From Acinetobacter halotolerans (GTDB taxonomy: Bacteria; Pseudomonadota; Gammaproteobacteria; Pseudomonadales; Moraxellaceae): DNA of 64,000 nt. Position 1 is the stretch's first letter; each line of letters starts with the position of its first letter. The notes below the pieces were generated by a model, which saw nothing but the letters and a program-made list of their open reading frames with translations, did not search any database and was not told the DNA's origin. The position numbers were made by a program, and so were the translations under genes. Shown here piece after piece: positions 8,643-16,933 of the stretch. Location of the stretch: contig NZ_SGIM01000009.1 in the NCBI RefSeq assembly GCF_004208515.1, positions 62,001 through 126,000 of the forward strand, read 5' to 3'.

Positions 8643-9530
8643 ATGGCAATCACTTGGATCTTGTTCACCCTCATGGCTGCATTTATGCAGGCTTGGCGCA
8701 ATGCATTTCAAAAACAACTCAGTACCACTGTTGATGTGTATGGCACGACACTCGCGCGGTTCGTATTTGCTCCGATTTTTGCCTTTAGTTATCTGGCTTT
8801 TCTCTATTTTCACCAACCTGTTACTGCTGACGTGCATTTTTCCAATAAATTTTGGTTCTATGTAGTGATTGCAGGGATCAGTCAGATTTATGCCACAGCA
8901 TTGATGGTCAAATTATTTCAACAAAAAAACTATGCGATTGGGGTTGGACTGGCCAAAAGTGAAGCGATCTTGGCAGCCTTAGTCGGGGTATTGTTCTTAC
9001 AGGAACATTTAAGCGTTTGGGGCTGGATTGGTGTTTCAATCGGCGCTGTAGCGGTTTTTCTCTTGAGTAAAGGTCATCAGCACGCTCAATTATCGGTCAA
9101 AACCTTGTTAATTGGATTAGGCAGTGGTTTATGCTTTGCGATTACGTCATTGTTGGTGCGCGAAGCCAGTTTAGAACTGGGCATGTTGCCATTTCTACAT
9201 CGTGCAGCTTGGGTGCTGTGCAGTCTGATCAGTTTTCAATGCATTATTATGCTGTTGTATTTAGGGCTATTTAGTCGGAAAACCTTGTATAGCATGTGGC
9301 AACGACTCGGGCTCACATTTAAGGTCAGTGTCTGTAGCTTCCTTGCTTCATTGGGCTGGTTCAGTGCTATGAGTATGCAGACGGTGGCGATTGTTAAAAC
9401 GCTGGGACAGGTTGAAATTCTATTTAGCTTATTGATTTCAGCATTTTTCTTTAAAGAGAAACTGGCCAGAACAGATCATCTTGGTTTGTGGTTGGTGATC
9501 GTTGCTGCGATTATGGTGATTTGGGCGTAG
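8643..9530 (+). CDS. EamA-family (DMT) transporter
   Basis: A 295-aa inner-membrane protein with about ten hydrophobic segments arranged as two EamA repeats (residues 1-140 and 150-295). The second repeat ends in the usual glutamate-containing loop SAFFFKEKLARTD followed by a last helix, and the first repeat has the matching VLFLQEHLSVWGWIG. This is the drug/metabolite transporter superfamily, typically exporting amino acids, nucleobases or metabolites. The substrate cannot be read from sequence. The start ATG lies at 8643 with a weak upstream ribosome site (GCGCTCAAGCTT). It is the last gene before a 750-base non-coding stretch. Confidence 0.85.
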   Translation: MAITWILFTLMAAFMQAWRNAFQKQLSTTVDVYGTTLARFVFAPIFAFSYLAFLYFHQPVTADVHFSNKFWFYVVIAGISQIYATALMVKLFQQKNYAIGVGLAKSEAILAALVGVLFLQEHLSVWGWIGVSIGAVAVFLLSKGHQHAQLSVKTLLIGLGSGLCFAITSLLVREASLELGMLPFLHRAAWVLCSLISFQCIIMLLYLGLFSRKTLYSMWQRLGLTFKVSVCSFLASLGWFSAMSMQTVAIVKTLGQVEILFSLLISAFFFKEKLARTDHLGLWLVIVAAIMVIWA

Positions 9531-10283
9531 TGGCGGTTTATCTTGAAAATATACCATTCCTCTAAGTCTTTTTTGATTAAAATTTCGATTAAATGTGGTT
9601 TATAGAGAATTTTAACCGTATTTAAAACTCAATGATGGTAAATAATTCTGATTTTAAAAATAAAGATGCAAAATTATTTCAAAACTGGCAGAAAATGACA
9701 TCTTTTAGGAAAACAATCCCACACCGATCCCCCTAAACTATGTCTCAAGGGTGTGAAAGGGATCGAAAAGAGTAGCATGCGCCGAAGCTTACAAAGCAAG
9801 TGTGTACTTACCCAAAAGGTCTCGATTCGGCTTAGGACGCTATAAACCAAAAGTTTATAGGCAAAGGTTGTGACTTACAAAGTCATAGGTGTTGAAGTAA
9901 ACAACATGTTTTCCCTTGATACCCTTAAAAATTCTGCGAAACAACAATAAATAAGAAAAATAAAAAAACCATCTCACTTTTTCTCGCTGCAAAGATTCCC
10001 ATCCTCCTCAATGACCATATCTAAGTGATTGATTGTCAATAATTTGCCGCTGACTAAACATCATGTGACATTTAAATAAATTAAGTATTTTCAGTTGCTT
10101 AGCCTGCTTTGGCTGAGATTCCGTTCATGTTGCTTGATTGACAGCTTTAAGCTGAGTTGCTAGTTTGGGCCTAACTTTGGGACCTTGGAGATTTTTTACA
10201 CTATTTATGAGGTGGTTTGCATCTGATAAATCTCGATCAGAGGGATGTTTGGAAGCCCTCAAGCGCATGAAAGGACGATTAAA
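9531..10283. other. Long non-coding stretch upstream of the dapB-like gene
   Basis: No credible ORF is seen in these 753 bases. The first 200 are AT-rich. A run of inverted repeats occupies 9747-9926 (separate entry). From about 9930 to 10250 the sequence is AT-rich with short imperfect repeats. The start ATG at 10284 follows AAAGGACGATTAAA. The gap is large for this compact genome, so a leader RNA or a decayed gene is possible. Confidence 0.5.
9747..9926 (+). ncRNA. Candidate structured RNA (leader or sRNA), nested helices
   Basis: Two distant segments can close a 180-base domain: AAGGGT (9747-9752) with ACCCTT (9921-9926), and AGGGA (9758-9762) with TCCCT (9912-9916). Inside, GCCGAA (9781-9786) pairs with TTCGGC (9826-9831) around a small hairpin AAGT-GTGT-ACTT (9798-9809). 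Then come TATAAAC/GTTTATA (9841-9859) and TGACTT/AAGTCA (9871-9885). This is a multi-branched layout like a riboswitch or sRNA. The downstream DapB-like gene makes a lysine-type leader tempting, and GCGCCGAAGC resembles a lysine-riboswitch segment. The hallmark AGAGG(T/C)GCG core is not seen, so I leave it unassigned. The strand is inferred from the downstream gene. Confidence 0.35.
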
Positions 10284-11084
10284 ATGAAAGTGGGTATTAT
10301 AGGCTTTGGTAAAACAGGCCGTGCAGTTGCATCAGTATTATTAGAGTCAAAAAAGACCAGTTTACAATGGGTTATTCGTCAGTCCAAACAGCTTGAGCAT
10401 CGATCTGTTCCTGAGTTCTTAGGGGTTGAAGCAGATGATCCAGGCATTATTCATTCAAAAGATGAGTACTCTATCGTAGAGCTTCTAGATCGTTATCCTG
10501 TCGATGTGATTGTCGATTTTTCCTCAGAACAAGGCTTAGATTATTACGCTGAAGAAGCAGCAAAAAGAGGCATTACCATTGTCAGTGCCGTGTCCCAGTA
10601 TCCCGATGAAAGAATCAATCAGCTCCATCAATTGGCTGAAAGCACCTGTGTCTTGCACTCACCGAATATTACGATTGGGATTAACTTTCTGATCCTTGCT
10701 GCCAAAATATTAAAAAATATCGCCCCTTATACGGATATTGATGTCATTGAAGAACACTTTAAAGCCAAATCCGAGGTGTCAGGCACAGCTAAAGTGATCG
10801 CACGTGAATTGGACTTAGCAGAAGATACGATTAAATCTGTGCGGGCAGGGGGGATTGTGGGGGTGCATGAGATTTTATTTGGCTTCCCGTTTCAGACGGT
10901 CAGACTCAAACATGAATCGATTACCCGTGAAGCTTTCGGCAATGGCATCTTATTTGCGATAGAAAACCTCAAAGATAAGCCCAAAGGCTTTTATAGTATG
11001 GAAGGATTGTTATTGCCATTTTTCAAGTTAGAGGAACCTGACAGCAGTTTGTTGATCAAGTCAAACAACCTAGAACAAAGATAG
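10284..11084 (+). CDS. DapB-like dihydrodipicolinate reductase family protein
   Basis: A 266-aa NAD(P)-binding protein. The N-terminus MKVGIIGFGKTGRAVASVLL is a Rossmann dinucleotide site. VDVIVDFSS (about 75-83) and HSPNITIGINFL (about 125-136) match DapB landmarks. The segment EEHFKAKSEVSGTAK corresponds to the DapB catalytic region, where canonical enzymes have E-x-HH-x2-K-x-D-x-PSGTA. Here the paired His and PSGTA are altered (EEHF, VSGTA). It may therefore be a paralogue of the lysine-pathway enzyme, with altered substrate use. The ATG at 10284 follows AAAGGACGATTAAA; an upstream in-frame start at 10245 lacks one. The upstream gap may contain a structured leader. Confidence 0.75.
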   Translation: MKVGIIGFGKTGRAVASVLLESKKTSLQWVIRQSKQLEHRSVPEFLGVEADDPGIIHSKDEYSIVELLDRYPVDVIVDFSSEQGLDYYAEEAAKRGITIVSAVSQYPDERINQLHQLAESTCVLHSPNITIGINFLILAAKILKNIAPYTDIDVIEEHFKAKSEVSGTAKVIARELDLAEDTIKSVRAGGIVGVHEILFGFPFQTVRLKHESITREAFGNGILFAIENLKDKPKGFYSMEGLLLPFFKLEEPDSSLLIKSNNLEQR

Positions 11085-11205
11085 ATTTATTTGTTTCACG
11101 TGGAACAAATATTTTTTTGATGTGATGATCCACCATAAAATGCTTTTGCTGAATGGTGGAAATTTCTTTATGATTTGCGCTTTTCTTTAACACCATTTTC
11201 TGCTC

Positions 11206-11871
11206 ATGCCTTTAAATGACAACTTTATTTATATACCCCCTCAAGCGCCGCTTGAAATCTTGTATGAAGATGAGGACTTGGTGGTTATAGATAAGCCTGC
11301 AGGGCTTTTGTCGGTGATGGGGCGTTTGCCTGAGCATCAAGACAGTGCTTATTTACGGATATTAGAACGTTATCCAGCAGCCAAAGTAACGCATCGTTTG
11401 GATATGGCAACCTCAGGTTTGTTGATGTTTGCCAAGCATCGTGATGCCGAAGTTGCAGTCAGTAAAATGTTTCAGGCACGAACCGTCAAAAAATATTATG
11501 TGGCTCTGGTTCAGGGCCAGATATCGGCTGAAGGCAGTGTTGATGTTCCGTTGATCACGGATTGGGAAAATCGTCCACGTCAGATGGTGCATTTTGAATT
11601 AGGCAAAGCAGCCAAAACCTTATTTCAATCGCTAGACTATGATGTTACAACCGATCAGAGTCGAGTCCGTTTGGAGCCTGTGACGGGGCGTTCGCATCAA
11701 CTTCGGGTCCATATGATGCATATTGGGCATCCGATTATGGGGGATAAACTCTATCATCCTGAACCTGCCAAGTTTCATTTAAAACGGATGGCTTTGCATG
11801 CCGCTTATCTGGCATTTCAACATCCCTTAAATATGCAAAATGTTGAAATTCACGCTGAGGTAACGTTTTAA
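11206..11871 (+). CDS. rluA: RluA-family RNA pseudouridine synthase
   Basis: A 221-aa enzyme that isomerises uridine to pseudouridine in structured RNA. The catalytic motif HRLDMATSG is at 63-71 with the essential Asp at 66. LYEDEDLVVIDKPAGLLS and RLEPVTGRSHQLRVHM are the other family blocks. There is no N-terminal S4 domain, and the short length matches RluA, which modifies 23S rRNA U746 and several tRNAs at U32, rather than RluC/RluD. The symbol rests on this length and domain content. The start ATG follows a weak ribosome site (CATTTTCTGCTC). The acetyltransferase gene follows after 24 bases. Confidence 0.85.
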   Translation: MPLNDNFIYIPPQAPLEILYEDEDLVVIDKPAGLLSVMGRLPEHQDSAYLRILERYPAAKVTHRLDMATSGLLMFAKHRDAEVAVSKMFQARTVKKYYVALVQGQISAEGSVDVPLITDWENRPRQMVHFELGKAAKTLFQSLDYDVTTDQSRVRLEPVTGRSHQLRVHMMHIGHPIMGDKLYHPEPAKFHLKRMALHAAYLAFQHPLNMQNVEIHAEVTF

Positions 11872-11895
11872 TCATCATCTGCAAGAGGTAGAACC

Positions 11896-12378
11896 ATGTA
11901 TCCCGTTCAACACAGGTCGTGGGTCGGACTATCCGAACAACAACAAGCCCAATTAAAGTTGTTGTTATTGGAAGCAGACCCTGATTGGGCGCAAATCTCG
12001 ACCTATCTAGGACAAGCAAATATCTTTGTGATTGTTGATGAGCAGGATCATCTCCTTGCGCAACTGTGTCTAACTCAAAATGATCATGAGGCGGAGATTC
12101 AAAATCTGGCGGTAGATCAAAGGATGCAAGGGCAGGGTTTGGCGAAGGTTTTAATTCAATCTGCGATTGAATATGCCGCGCAATTGGCAGTTCAAAACTT
12201 ATGGGTGAAAACAGGGAATTCGAGTTTAAATCAACTCGGGCTGTATCAGAAATGCGGTTTTCGCATGTCGCATATCGAGCGCGATGCTTTTAAAAACTAT
12301 CCTGAACCAATTTTTGAAAATGGCATTCGATGTCTTGATCAAGTGGTGCTTTCAATTGAATTTAAGCATCCTGTGTGA
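11896..12378 (+). CDS. GNAT-family N-acetyltransferase
   Basis: A 160-aa single-domain acetyltransferase of the GNAT fold. The acetyl-CoA pyrophosphate loop is QRMQGQGLAKVLI (about residues 75-87) after the strand EIQNLAVD. The motif GLYQKCGFRMSH near 115-126 is the usual strand-loop-helix at the end of the fold. The start follows GCAAGAGGTAGAACC, giving a good ribosome site. It lies close behind rluA, so the two are probably co-transcribed. The acceptor substrate is unknown. Confidence 0.85.
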   Translation: MYPVQHRSWVGLSEQQQAQLKLLLLEADPDWAQISTYLGQANIFVIVDEQDHLLAQLCLTQNDHEAEIQNLAVDQRMQGQGLAKVLIQSAIEYAAQLAVQNLWVKTGNSSLNQLGLYQKCGFRMSHIERDAFKNYPEPIFENGIRCLDQVVLSIEFKHPV

Positions 12379-12507
12379 TAATTCACAGCGATGATTTGGC
12401 TCAAGTTCTGGCTACAATAATTATATTAATGCGTCTAAAAACTGACATAAAAATGGGTTAATCTATAGCCAAACAATCAAGTCAAATACATAACAAAGGA
12501 TACTCTT

Positions 12508-12873
12508 ATGACACGTGACCATGAACAATTTCCTGATGACGACAACGGCAATGTGCTATGGCAAATGTTTGAAGATGGCAATGACCTGAGCGAACCCCAT
12601 GAGGTGGAATTTTCGATTGTGTTTGAGAAACAAGAGCAAATTGAAAAATGTGCTTTGCATCTTTTACACCAAGAGCAAAAAATCTCAATGTTTCAAGAAG
12701 AATTGCATTCAGATGGTTCGGATATGTGGGTGCTGAATATTCATGTCAACATGATGCTTGAACATGAAGATATTGTAGATTTGGAAGAGTGGATGACTCG
12801 GATCGCCCAAGAGTTTGATGGTGAATATGATGGTTGGGGCTGTATGAGCTACATCTATGATGAAGATGAATAA
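12508..12873 (+). CDS. rraB: RraB-type regulator of ribonuclease E
   Basis: A 121-aa, strongly acidic protein. The blocks HEVEFSIVFEKQEQIEKCALHLL and DGEYDGWGCMSY match the RraB family, whose E. coli member binds the C-terminal region of RNase E and alters mRNA decay. The acidic tail DEDE is typical. The start ATG follows AACAAAGGATACTCTT. It is a single gene between the GNAT gene and the convergent TonB receptor gene. The function is taken from the family; the interaction has not been shown for this protein. Confidence 0.8.
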   Translation: MTRDHEQFPDDDNGNVLWQMFEDGNDLSEPHEVEFSIVFEKQEQIEKCALHLLHQEQKISMFQEELHSDGSDMWVLNIHVNMMLEHEDIVDLEEWMTRIAQEFDGEYDGWGCMSYIYDEDE

Positions 12874-12927
12874 TAATAACTGAGTTGAAGCACTCAGCTG
12901 CTGTGACACAAGCTGAGTGCGGTTTCA

Positions 12928-15018
12928 CTAAAATTTAAACTGTGCAGAAATAGAGGCATTCAAAGGTTCACCCGGTTGAACCCACAAATCACTATAACTT
13001 GAAACATAATAGGTCTTATCAAGTAGATTATTTAGGTTGAACTGATAGCGCAAGCGATCAGACGGTGCGTAATAGGCATTTAAATTGACCAAACTATAAC
13101 TTGGCAAATCAAAACCATTATCTAGATTGTGTCCACTACGTTCGCCAACATAACTGATGTTTGCGCCCACGCCAGCGCGTGTTGCGCCTTGTTGTAAAAA
13201 CTCATAGTTGCTGCTGATCGAAGCTTGATGCTTAGGAATATTACTTAGACGAGCGCCTGCTGCTAGATCTTGATCTTTTTCAATCTTGGCATCGGTATAA
13301 CTATAATTGGCGTTGAGTGACCAGCGATCCGTGAATTGGCTGTTGAAGTCAAGCTCGATTCCTTGGCTGCTGACTTCCCCCGCAGCAGTTTGAAAATTGC
13401 CATCCATAGGGTCGGTCGTCAGCACATTTTGCTTCTGCATTTTGAATAATGCGAGGCTGAGCAGACTGCGATCATTGAACTGATATTTACTTCCAACTTC
13501 ATAGCTTTGACCTTTTTCAGGAGCAAAGTTTTCACCGTTGCGATCCATCCCGCTGTTCATTGCAAAGGAACGACCATAGTTACTATAGAGCGACCATTGA
13601 TCCGATGCTTTGAAATTGATACCGAAGCGTGGACTGGCTTGGTTGAGGGTCTGCTTGTGTTGAGTTTGGCTCAGATGATTTTCAAAGTTTTGTTCGACTC
13701 GATCAAAGCGAGTACCGACTAATATGCTCCATTGATCATTCAAGAACATCTGATCTTGTAAGTTGAGTGCAAAATAACGTTGTCGCTCATCGGTATCTGT
13801 AAATGGCGCTAAACTTGGCAAATATTGCCCATAACGTGGTTGATAAATATCAATCGTATTGGGATGCTCAGCACTATGGTTACGACGTTGTTGATATTGA
13901 CGATAGTCCAATTGTCCCAATTCTGTTGAAACAACGACCTCATGACGTGCCCAAGAACTGTCTAACTTTCCGAGTAGTTCCGCTTGCGCTAATAGGTCTT
14001 CACTTTGATAATTACGGTAGCGACGTTGACGTTCCAAGGTTCGTCCATCGGCTTGCATACGGCGGGGTTCAGTTGAGAAACCTGTCAATTGCGCATCTTT
14101 ATAGCTTAACGCGCTGTTGAGCTTCCAAGCATCATTAAATTCATGGCTTAGACGCAATTGATAAAAATGATCTTTGACCCGCATGTCGCCATCACGTGGT
14201 TCACCTGTGAAGGTTTTAGGATTCATCACAAATTTTTTCTGAACGGTGCTGATGCCACGGTCAAATGTGCCGAGCTGTTGGGTCAATTCACTGTCAAAAT
14301 CGAGTCGGGTTTGATCGGAAATTTTCCATGTCAGTTGTGGTGAGAAAAACCAACGTTCGCTACTGACATGATCTCGGAAGCTTTGGTTGTCTTCATGAGC
14401 CATCGCAAATCGATAAGCCAATGTATCATTGATCGGGGCAGTATGTTCGAGGCTGATGCGGTATTGCTCTTGGCTAGTGGCACGAAGATGAATTTCGCTC
14501 TCGCTTTCCCACTGTGGTTTTTTACTATTGATATTGAGTAGACCTCCCGTTTCACCGCGACCATATAATGCAGCCATGGGGCCTTTTAAAAAATCCAGTG
14601 ATTCGATATTGACCATATCTTTCGGTGCGCTAATGCCTCGGTTGACACTTAAACCATTTCGGATCATGGCCGCCCCCAAATTCGGATCGGTGCTAAAGCC
14701 ACGGATGGAGTAATTATCCCAAAATCCTCCCCCCAGCGTGCTTTGATGAAACACACCACTCACCAGTGTTAAAGCATCATCGATGCGTTGCACATCTTGC
14801 TGTTCGATCACTTGTTGAGAGATAAAAGAGCGGTTAAAGGGGATATCGAGTACATCGTGGGAGAATTTGGTTCCGCTACTGTTTTGTTGGACATCCTGGT
14901 GAGATGTATCCGCTTGAATACGGATGGTTTCAAGTACCGTGGTCGGGTCATCTGCCCATGTTGTTGTAGAGAAAAGACCAAGCCCCAAGCAAGACCAAAA
15001 TCCAAGTGTGCGTTGCAT
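12928..15018 (-). CDS. TonB-dependent outer-membrane receptor
   Basis: A 696-aa TonB-dependent receptor. Residues 1-22 form a signal peptide ending TTTWA. The plug domain follows (about 50-165, with VSGVFHQSTLGGGFWDNYSIRGF and GPMAALYGRGETGGLLNINSKKP), then a 22-strand barrel ending in the outer-membrane signature SISAQFKF. It resembles siderophore receptors of the FhuA/FoxA kind. However, the divergent promoter region carries a strong Zur-box candidate (15050-15072), so its substrate may be a zinc chelate or its expression zinc-controlled. It is transcribed away from the DUF1624 gene at 15098. The ribosome site before the ATG is weak. Confidence 0.9.
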   Translation of the reverse strand: MQRTLGFWSCLGLGLFSTTTWADDPTTVLETIRIQADTSHQDVQQNSSGTKFSHDVLDIPFNRSFISQQVIEQQDVQRIDDALTLVSGVFHQSTLGGGFWDNYSIRGFSTDPNLGAAMIRNGLSVNRGISAPKDMVNIESLDFLKGPMAALYGRGETGGLLNINSKKPQWESESEIHLRATSQEQYRISLEHTAPINDTLAYRFAMAHEDNQSFRDHVSSERWFFSPQLTWKISDQTRLDFDSELTQQLGTFDRGISTVQKKFVMNPKTFTGEPRDGDMRVKDHFYQLRLSHEFNDAWKLNSALSYKDAQLTGFSTEPRRMQADGRTLERQRRYRNYQSEDLLAQAELLGKLDSSWARHEVVVSTELGQLDYRQYQQRRNHSAEHPNTIDIYQPRYGQYLPSLAPFTDTDERQRYFALNLQDQMFLNDQWSILVGTRFDRVEQNFENHLSQTQHKQTLNQASPRFGINFKASDQWSLYSNYGRSFAMNSGMDRNGENFAPEKGQSYEVGSKYQFNDRSLLSLALFKMQKQNVLTTDPMDGNFQTAAGEVSSQGIELDFNSQFTDRWSLNANYSYTDAKIEKDQDLAAGARLSNIPKHQASISSNYEFLQQGATRAGVGANISYVGERSGHNLDNGFDLPSYSLVNLNAYYAPSDRLRYQFNLNNLLDKTYYVSSYSDLWVQPGEPLNASISAQFKF

Positions 15019-15049
15019 AAATCATCAACCAAAGAAAGACAAAAGGAGT

Positions 15050-15072
15050 GTTTTGTAATAGTATAACATTAC
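15050..15072. promoter_or_regulatory. Candidate Zur box between the TonB receptor and DUF1624 genes
   Basis: The 23-base site has a right half TATAACATTAC that matches the gammaproteobacterial Zur half-site (TATAACATTTC) closely. The left half GTTTTGTAATA matches the inverted half at most positions. The centre base is G at 15061. It lies 32 bases from the receptor start and 26 from the DUF1624 start. Compare the near-perfect box upstream of znuA in this window. Confidence 0.6.
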
Positions 15073-15097
15073 ATTAATTTTTAAATCTTTTTTTGTT

Positions 15098-16246
15098 ATG
15101 TCCTCAGTGAAAACGAGCCAACGGTTACAGTCGATTGACGCATTACGAGGTTTGGTCATTCTGATCATGTTGCTCGATCATGTCAGAGAAACTTTCTATC
15201 TGCATAAACAAGTACCAGATCCAATGGATGTATCCGCGACTGAACCCGCTTTATTTGGCAGTCGTGTGTTGGCACATCTTTGTGCACCTATTTTTGTGTT
15301 GTTAACGGGTATTTCAGCTTTTCTGTTCTATTCAAAAACACAAAGTTTGCAACAAACACGGGCTTTTTTATTAAAGCGTGGTCTGTTTTTAATTGCACTT
15401 GAGCTGACGTTGGTCAATTTTGCTTGGACCGCAACATTCCCGCCAGACGTGATTTATTTACAAGTGATTTGGGCGATCGGGATCAGTATGGTGGTCTTGG
15501 CGGCGTGTGTTAGTTTGCCTTTACCTGTGATGGTCCTGAGCGGCCTGACTATTATTTTTGGGCATAATCTTTTAGACAGCGTGCATTTCTCCGAAGGAAC
15601 TGCAATGCAGACATTGTGGCTGGTTTTGCATGAGCGTGGCTGGATCGAGTTTGCAGGAATCAAATTACGTACTTCATATCCTATTTTACCGTGGATTGGG
15701 GTGATTTTATTGGGCTATGCCTTGGGACATTTCTTTAGTCAAAAATACACCGCCAAACAAAGAAATCAGTATTTATTGGGCATCGGCTTGATCAGTCTCG
15801 GATTGTTTATTTTACTGCGTTTGATCAATGTCTATGGTGATCAGCCTTGGCAGCATTTTGATAGTTTACAACTCAGTATCATGAGCTTTTTTAATCTGAC
15901 GAAATATCCACCCTCATTACTTTTCCTTTTGTGGAATGTCGGTGTGGGGCTGATCCTTTTGGTGGTATTTGATCGTTGGCAACAACGACAATGGTTTAAA
16001 CCGTTGGTGGTGTTTGGTTCAGTGCCGATGTTCTTTTATCTACTGCATTTGTATGTGTTGAAATTGCTCTATGTGCTTGCGGTAAGTATTTTGGGGGTCA
16101 ATCAAGGCGCTTATCTTTCGGTTGCGCATGTATGGATGCTGTGGCTGATTTCGATTGGGTTGTCTTTTGCGCTTTATCCTGTGGTGAAGTGGTTTTCAAC
16201 ATTCAAACATCAAAATAAACACATCGCGATTTTAAAATATTTTTAA
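15098..16246 (+). CDS. DUF1624 (heparan-alpha-glucosaminide N-acetyltransferase-like) membrane protein
   Basis: A 382-aa inner-membrane protein with about ten hydrophobic segments. The N-terminal block RLQSIDALRGLVILIMLLDHVRETF, followed by HLCAPIFVLLTGISAFL, is the DUF1624/acyltransferase-3-like signature. The invariant His in the first helix pair (LLDHVRE) is present. Such proteins are thought to move acyl groups across the membrane, but the substrate here is unknown. It is divergent from the TonB receptor across a 79-base region containing the Zur-box candidate, which could control both. The ribosome site before the ATG is weak (TTTTTTTGTT). Confidence 0.8.
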   Translation: MSSVKTSQRLQSIDALRGLVILIMLLDHVRETFYLHKQVPDPMDVSATEPALFGSRVLAHLCAPIFVLLTGISAFLFYSKTQSLQQTRAFLLKRGLFLIALELTLVNFAWTATFPPDVIYLQVIWAIGISMVVLAACVSLPLPVMVLSGLTIIFGHNLLDSVHFSEGTAMQTLWLVLHERGWIEFAGIKLRTSYPILPWIGVILLGYALGHFFSQKYTAKQRNQYLLGIGLISLGLFILLRLINVYGDQPWQHFDSLQLSIMSFFNLTKYPPSLLFLLWNVGVGLILLVVFDRWQQRQWFKPLVVFGSVPMFFYLLHLYVLKLLYVLAVSILGVNQGAYLSVAHVWMLWLISIGLSFALYPVVKWFSTFKHQNKHIAILKYF

Positions 16247-16325
16247 TCGTGAAATATCTGTATCTCTAAAGCGTGTCCGAGCCAGACGCGCTTTAGCTTA
16301 GGGCTGTCATAAACGACTGTGAACG

Positions 16326-16796
16326 TCAGCTCCTACTCATATCTAAATATAAAGATTCTTTTACTTCCTCCATCACCACATAGCTATGTGAAGATGCAGA
16401 TGCGGGTAATTTTTTCAATAAGTCACCCAATAAGCGTCGATAAGCACTCATTTCTTTGAGTCGTGCTTTCACTAGATAGTCAAACTCACCTGAAATCAAA
16501 TGGCATTCTAATACTTCAGGAATATCGACCAGATCTCTCGCGACCTGATCAAATACATCACCTGATTTGGCAGATAGCTTAATTTCTAAAAATACCAATA
16601 AGCTGCGATCCACATATGCAGGGTTGAGCCGAGCATAATAGCCCATGATCACACCTTCACGCTCCAATCGTTTCACACGTTCTGAGCAGGGCGTGGTCGA
16701 TAAATTGACACGTGATGCCAGCTCACTTATTGCAATACGACCTTCACGCTGCAAAATCTCTAAAATCAGGCGATCAATACGATCTAATGTACGCAT
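16326..16796 (-). CDS. dadR: Lrp/AsnC-family regulator of the alanine operon (DadR-like)
   Basis: A 156-aa Lrp/AsnC regulator. Residues 5-50 form the helix-turn-helix (RIAISELASRVNLSTTPCSERVKRLEREG), and the rest is the RAM ligand-binding domain with VLECHLISGEFDYLVKA. It lies back to back with dadA, 137 bases apart. This arrangement is typical for the regulator that switches on D-amino-acid dehydrogenase in response to alanine, and the symbol rests on that context. The start is confirmed by AAAAGGAAATAATCT upstream on the minus strand. Confidence 0.85.
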   Translation of the reverse strand: MRTLDRIDRLILEILQREGRIAISELASRVNLSTTPCSERVKRLEREGVIMGYYARLNPAYVDRSLLVFLEIKLSAKSGDVFDQVARDLVDIPEVLECHLISGEFDYLVKARLKEMSAYRRLLGDLLKKLPASASSHSYVVMEEVKESLYLDMSRS

Positions 16797-16896
16797 AGAT
16801 TATTTCCTTTTATTTTAATTTTTTCATGACAAATCGATTAAATTACCTAGATTATAAGCATAAAAACAGTCAAAAAAACTATTGATACGAAAATAT

Positions 16897-16915
16897 ACTA
16901 GTTAAATAAACTAGT
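16897..16915. promoter_or_regulatory. Palindrome upstream of dadA, candidate Lrp-type operator
   Basis: ACTAGTT-AAATA-AACTAGT is a perfect 7-5-7 palindrome, ending 18 bases before the dadA ATG in the gap shared with the divergent Lrp-type gene. Its length and AT-rich core suit a Lrp-family operator. It is close to the start codon, so it may also form a hairpin in the leader. No binding data are available. Confidence 0.4.
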
Positions 16916-16933
16916 GGGCGAGAGGGACCTATT

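Noticed and set aside
9747..9926. Lysine riboswitch
   Set aside because: The downstream gene and a GCGCCGAAGC segment fit, but the conserved AGAGG(T/C)GCG core and the standard five-helix order cannot be found.
10160..10190. GCCTAAC resembling an integron attC R'' core site
   Set aside because: No matching GTTAGGC-type site follows within the size of an attC element, no integrase or cassette is near, and the match is only seven bases.
12928..15018. ORFs of 60-105 codons on the plus strand across the TonB receptor
   Set aside because: They lie wholly within a well-supported receptor gene on the other strand and have no family-like composition.
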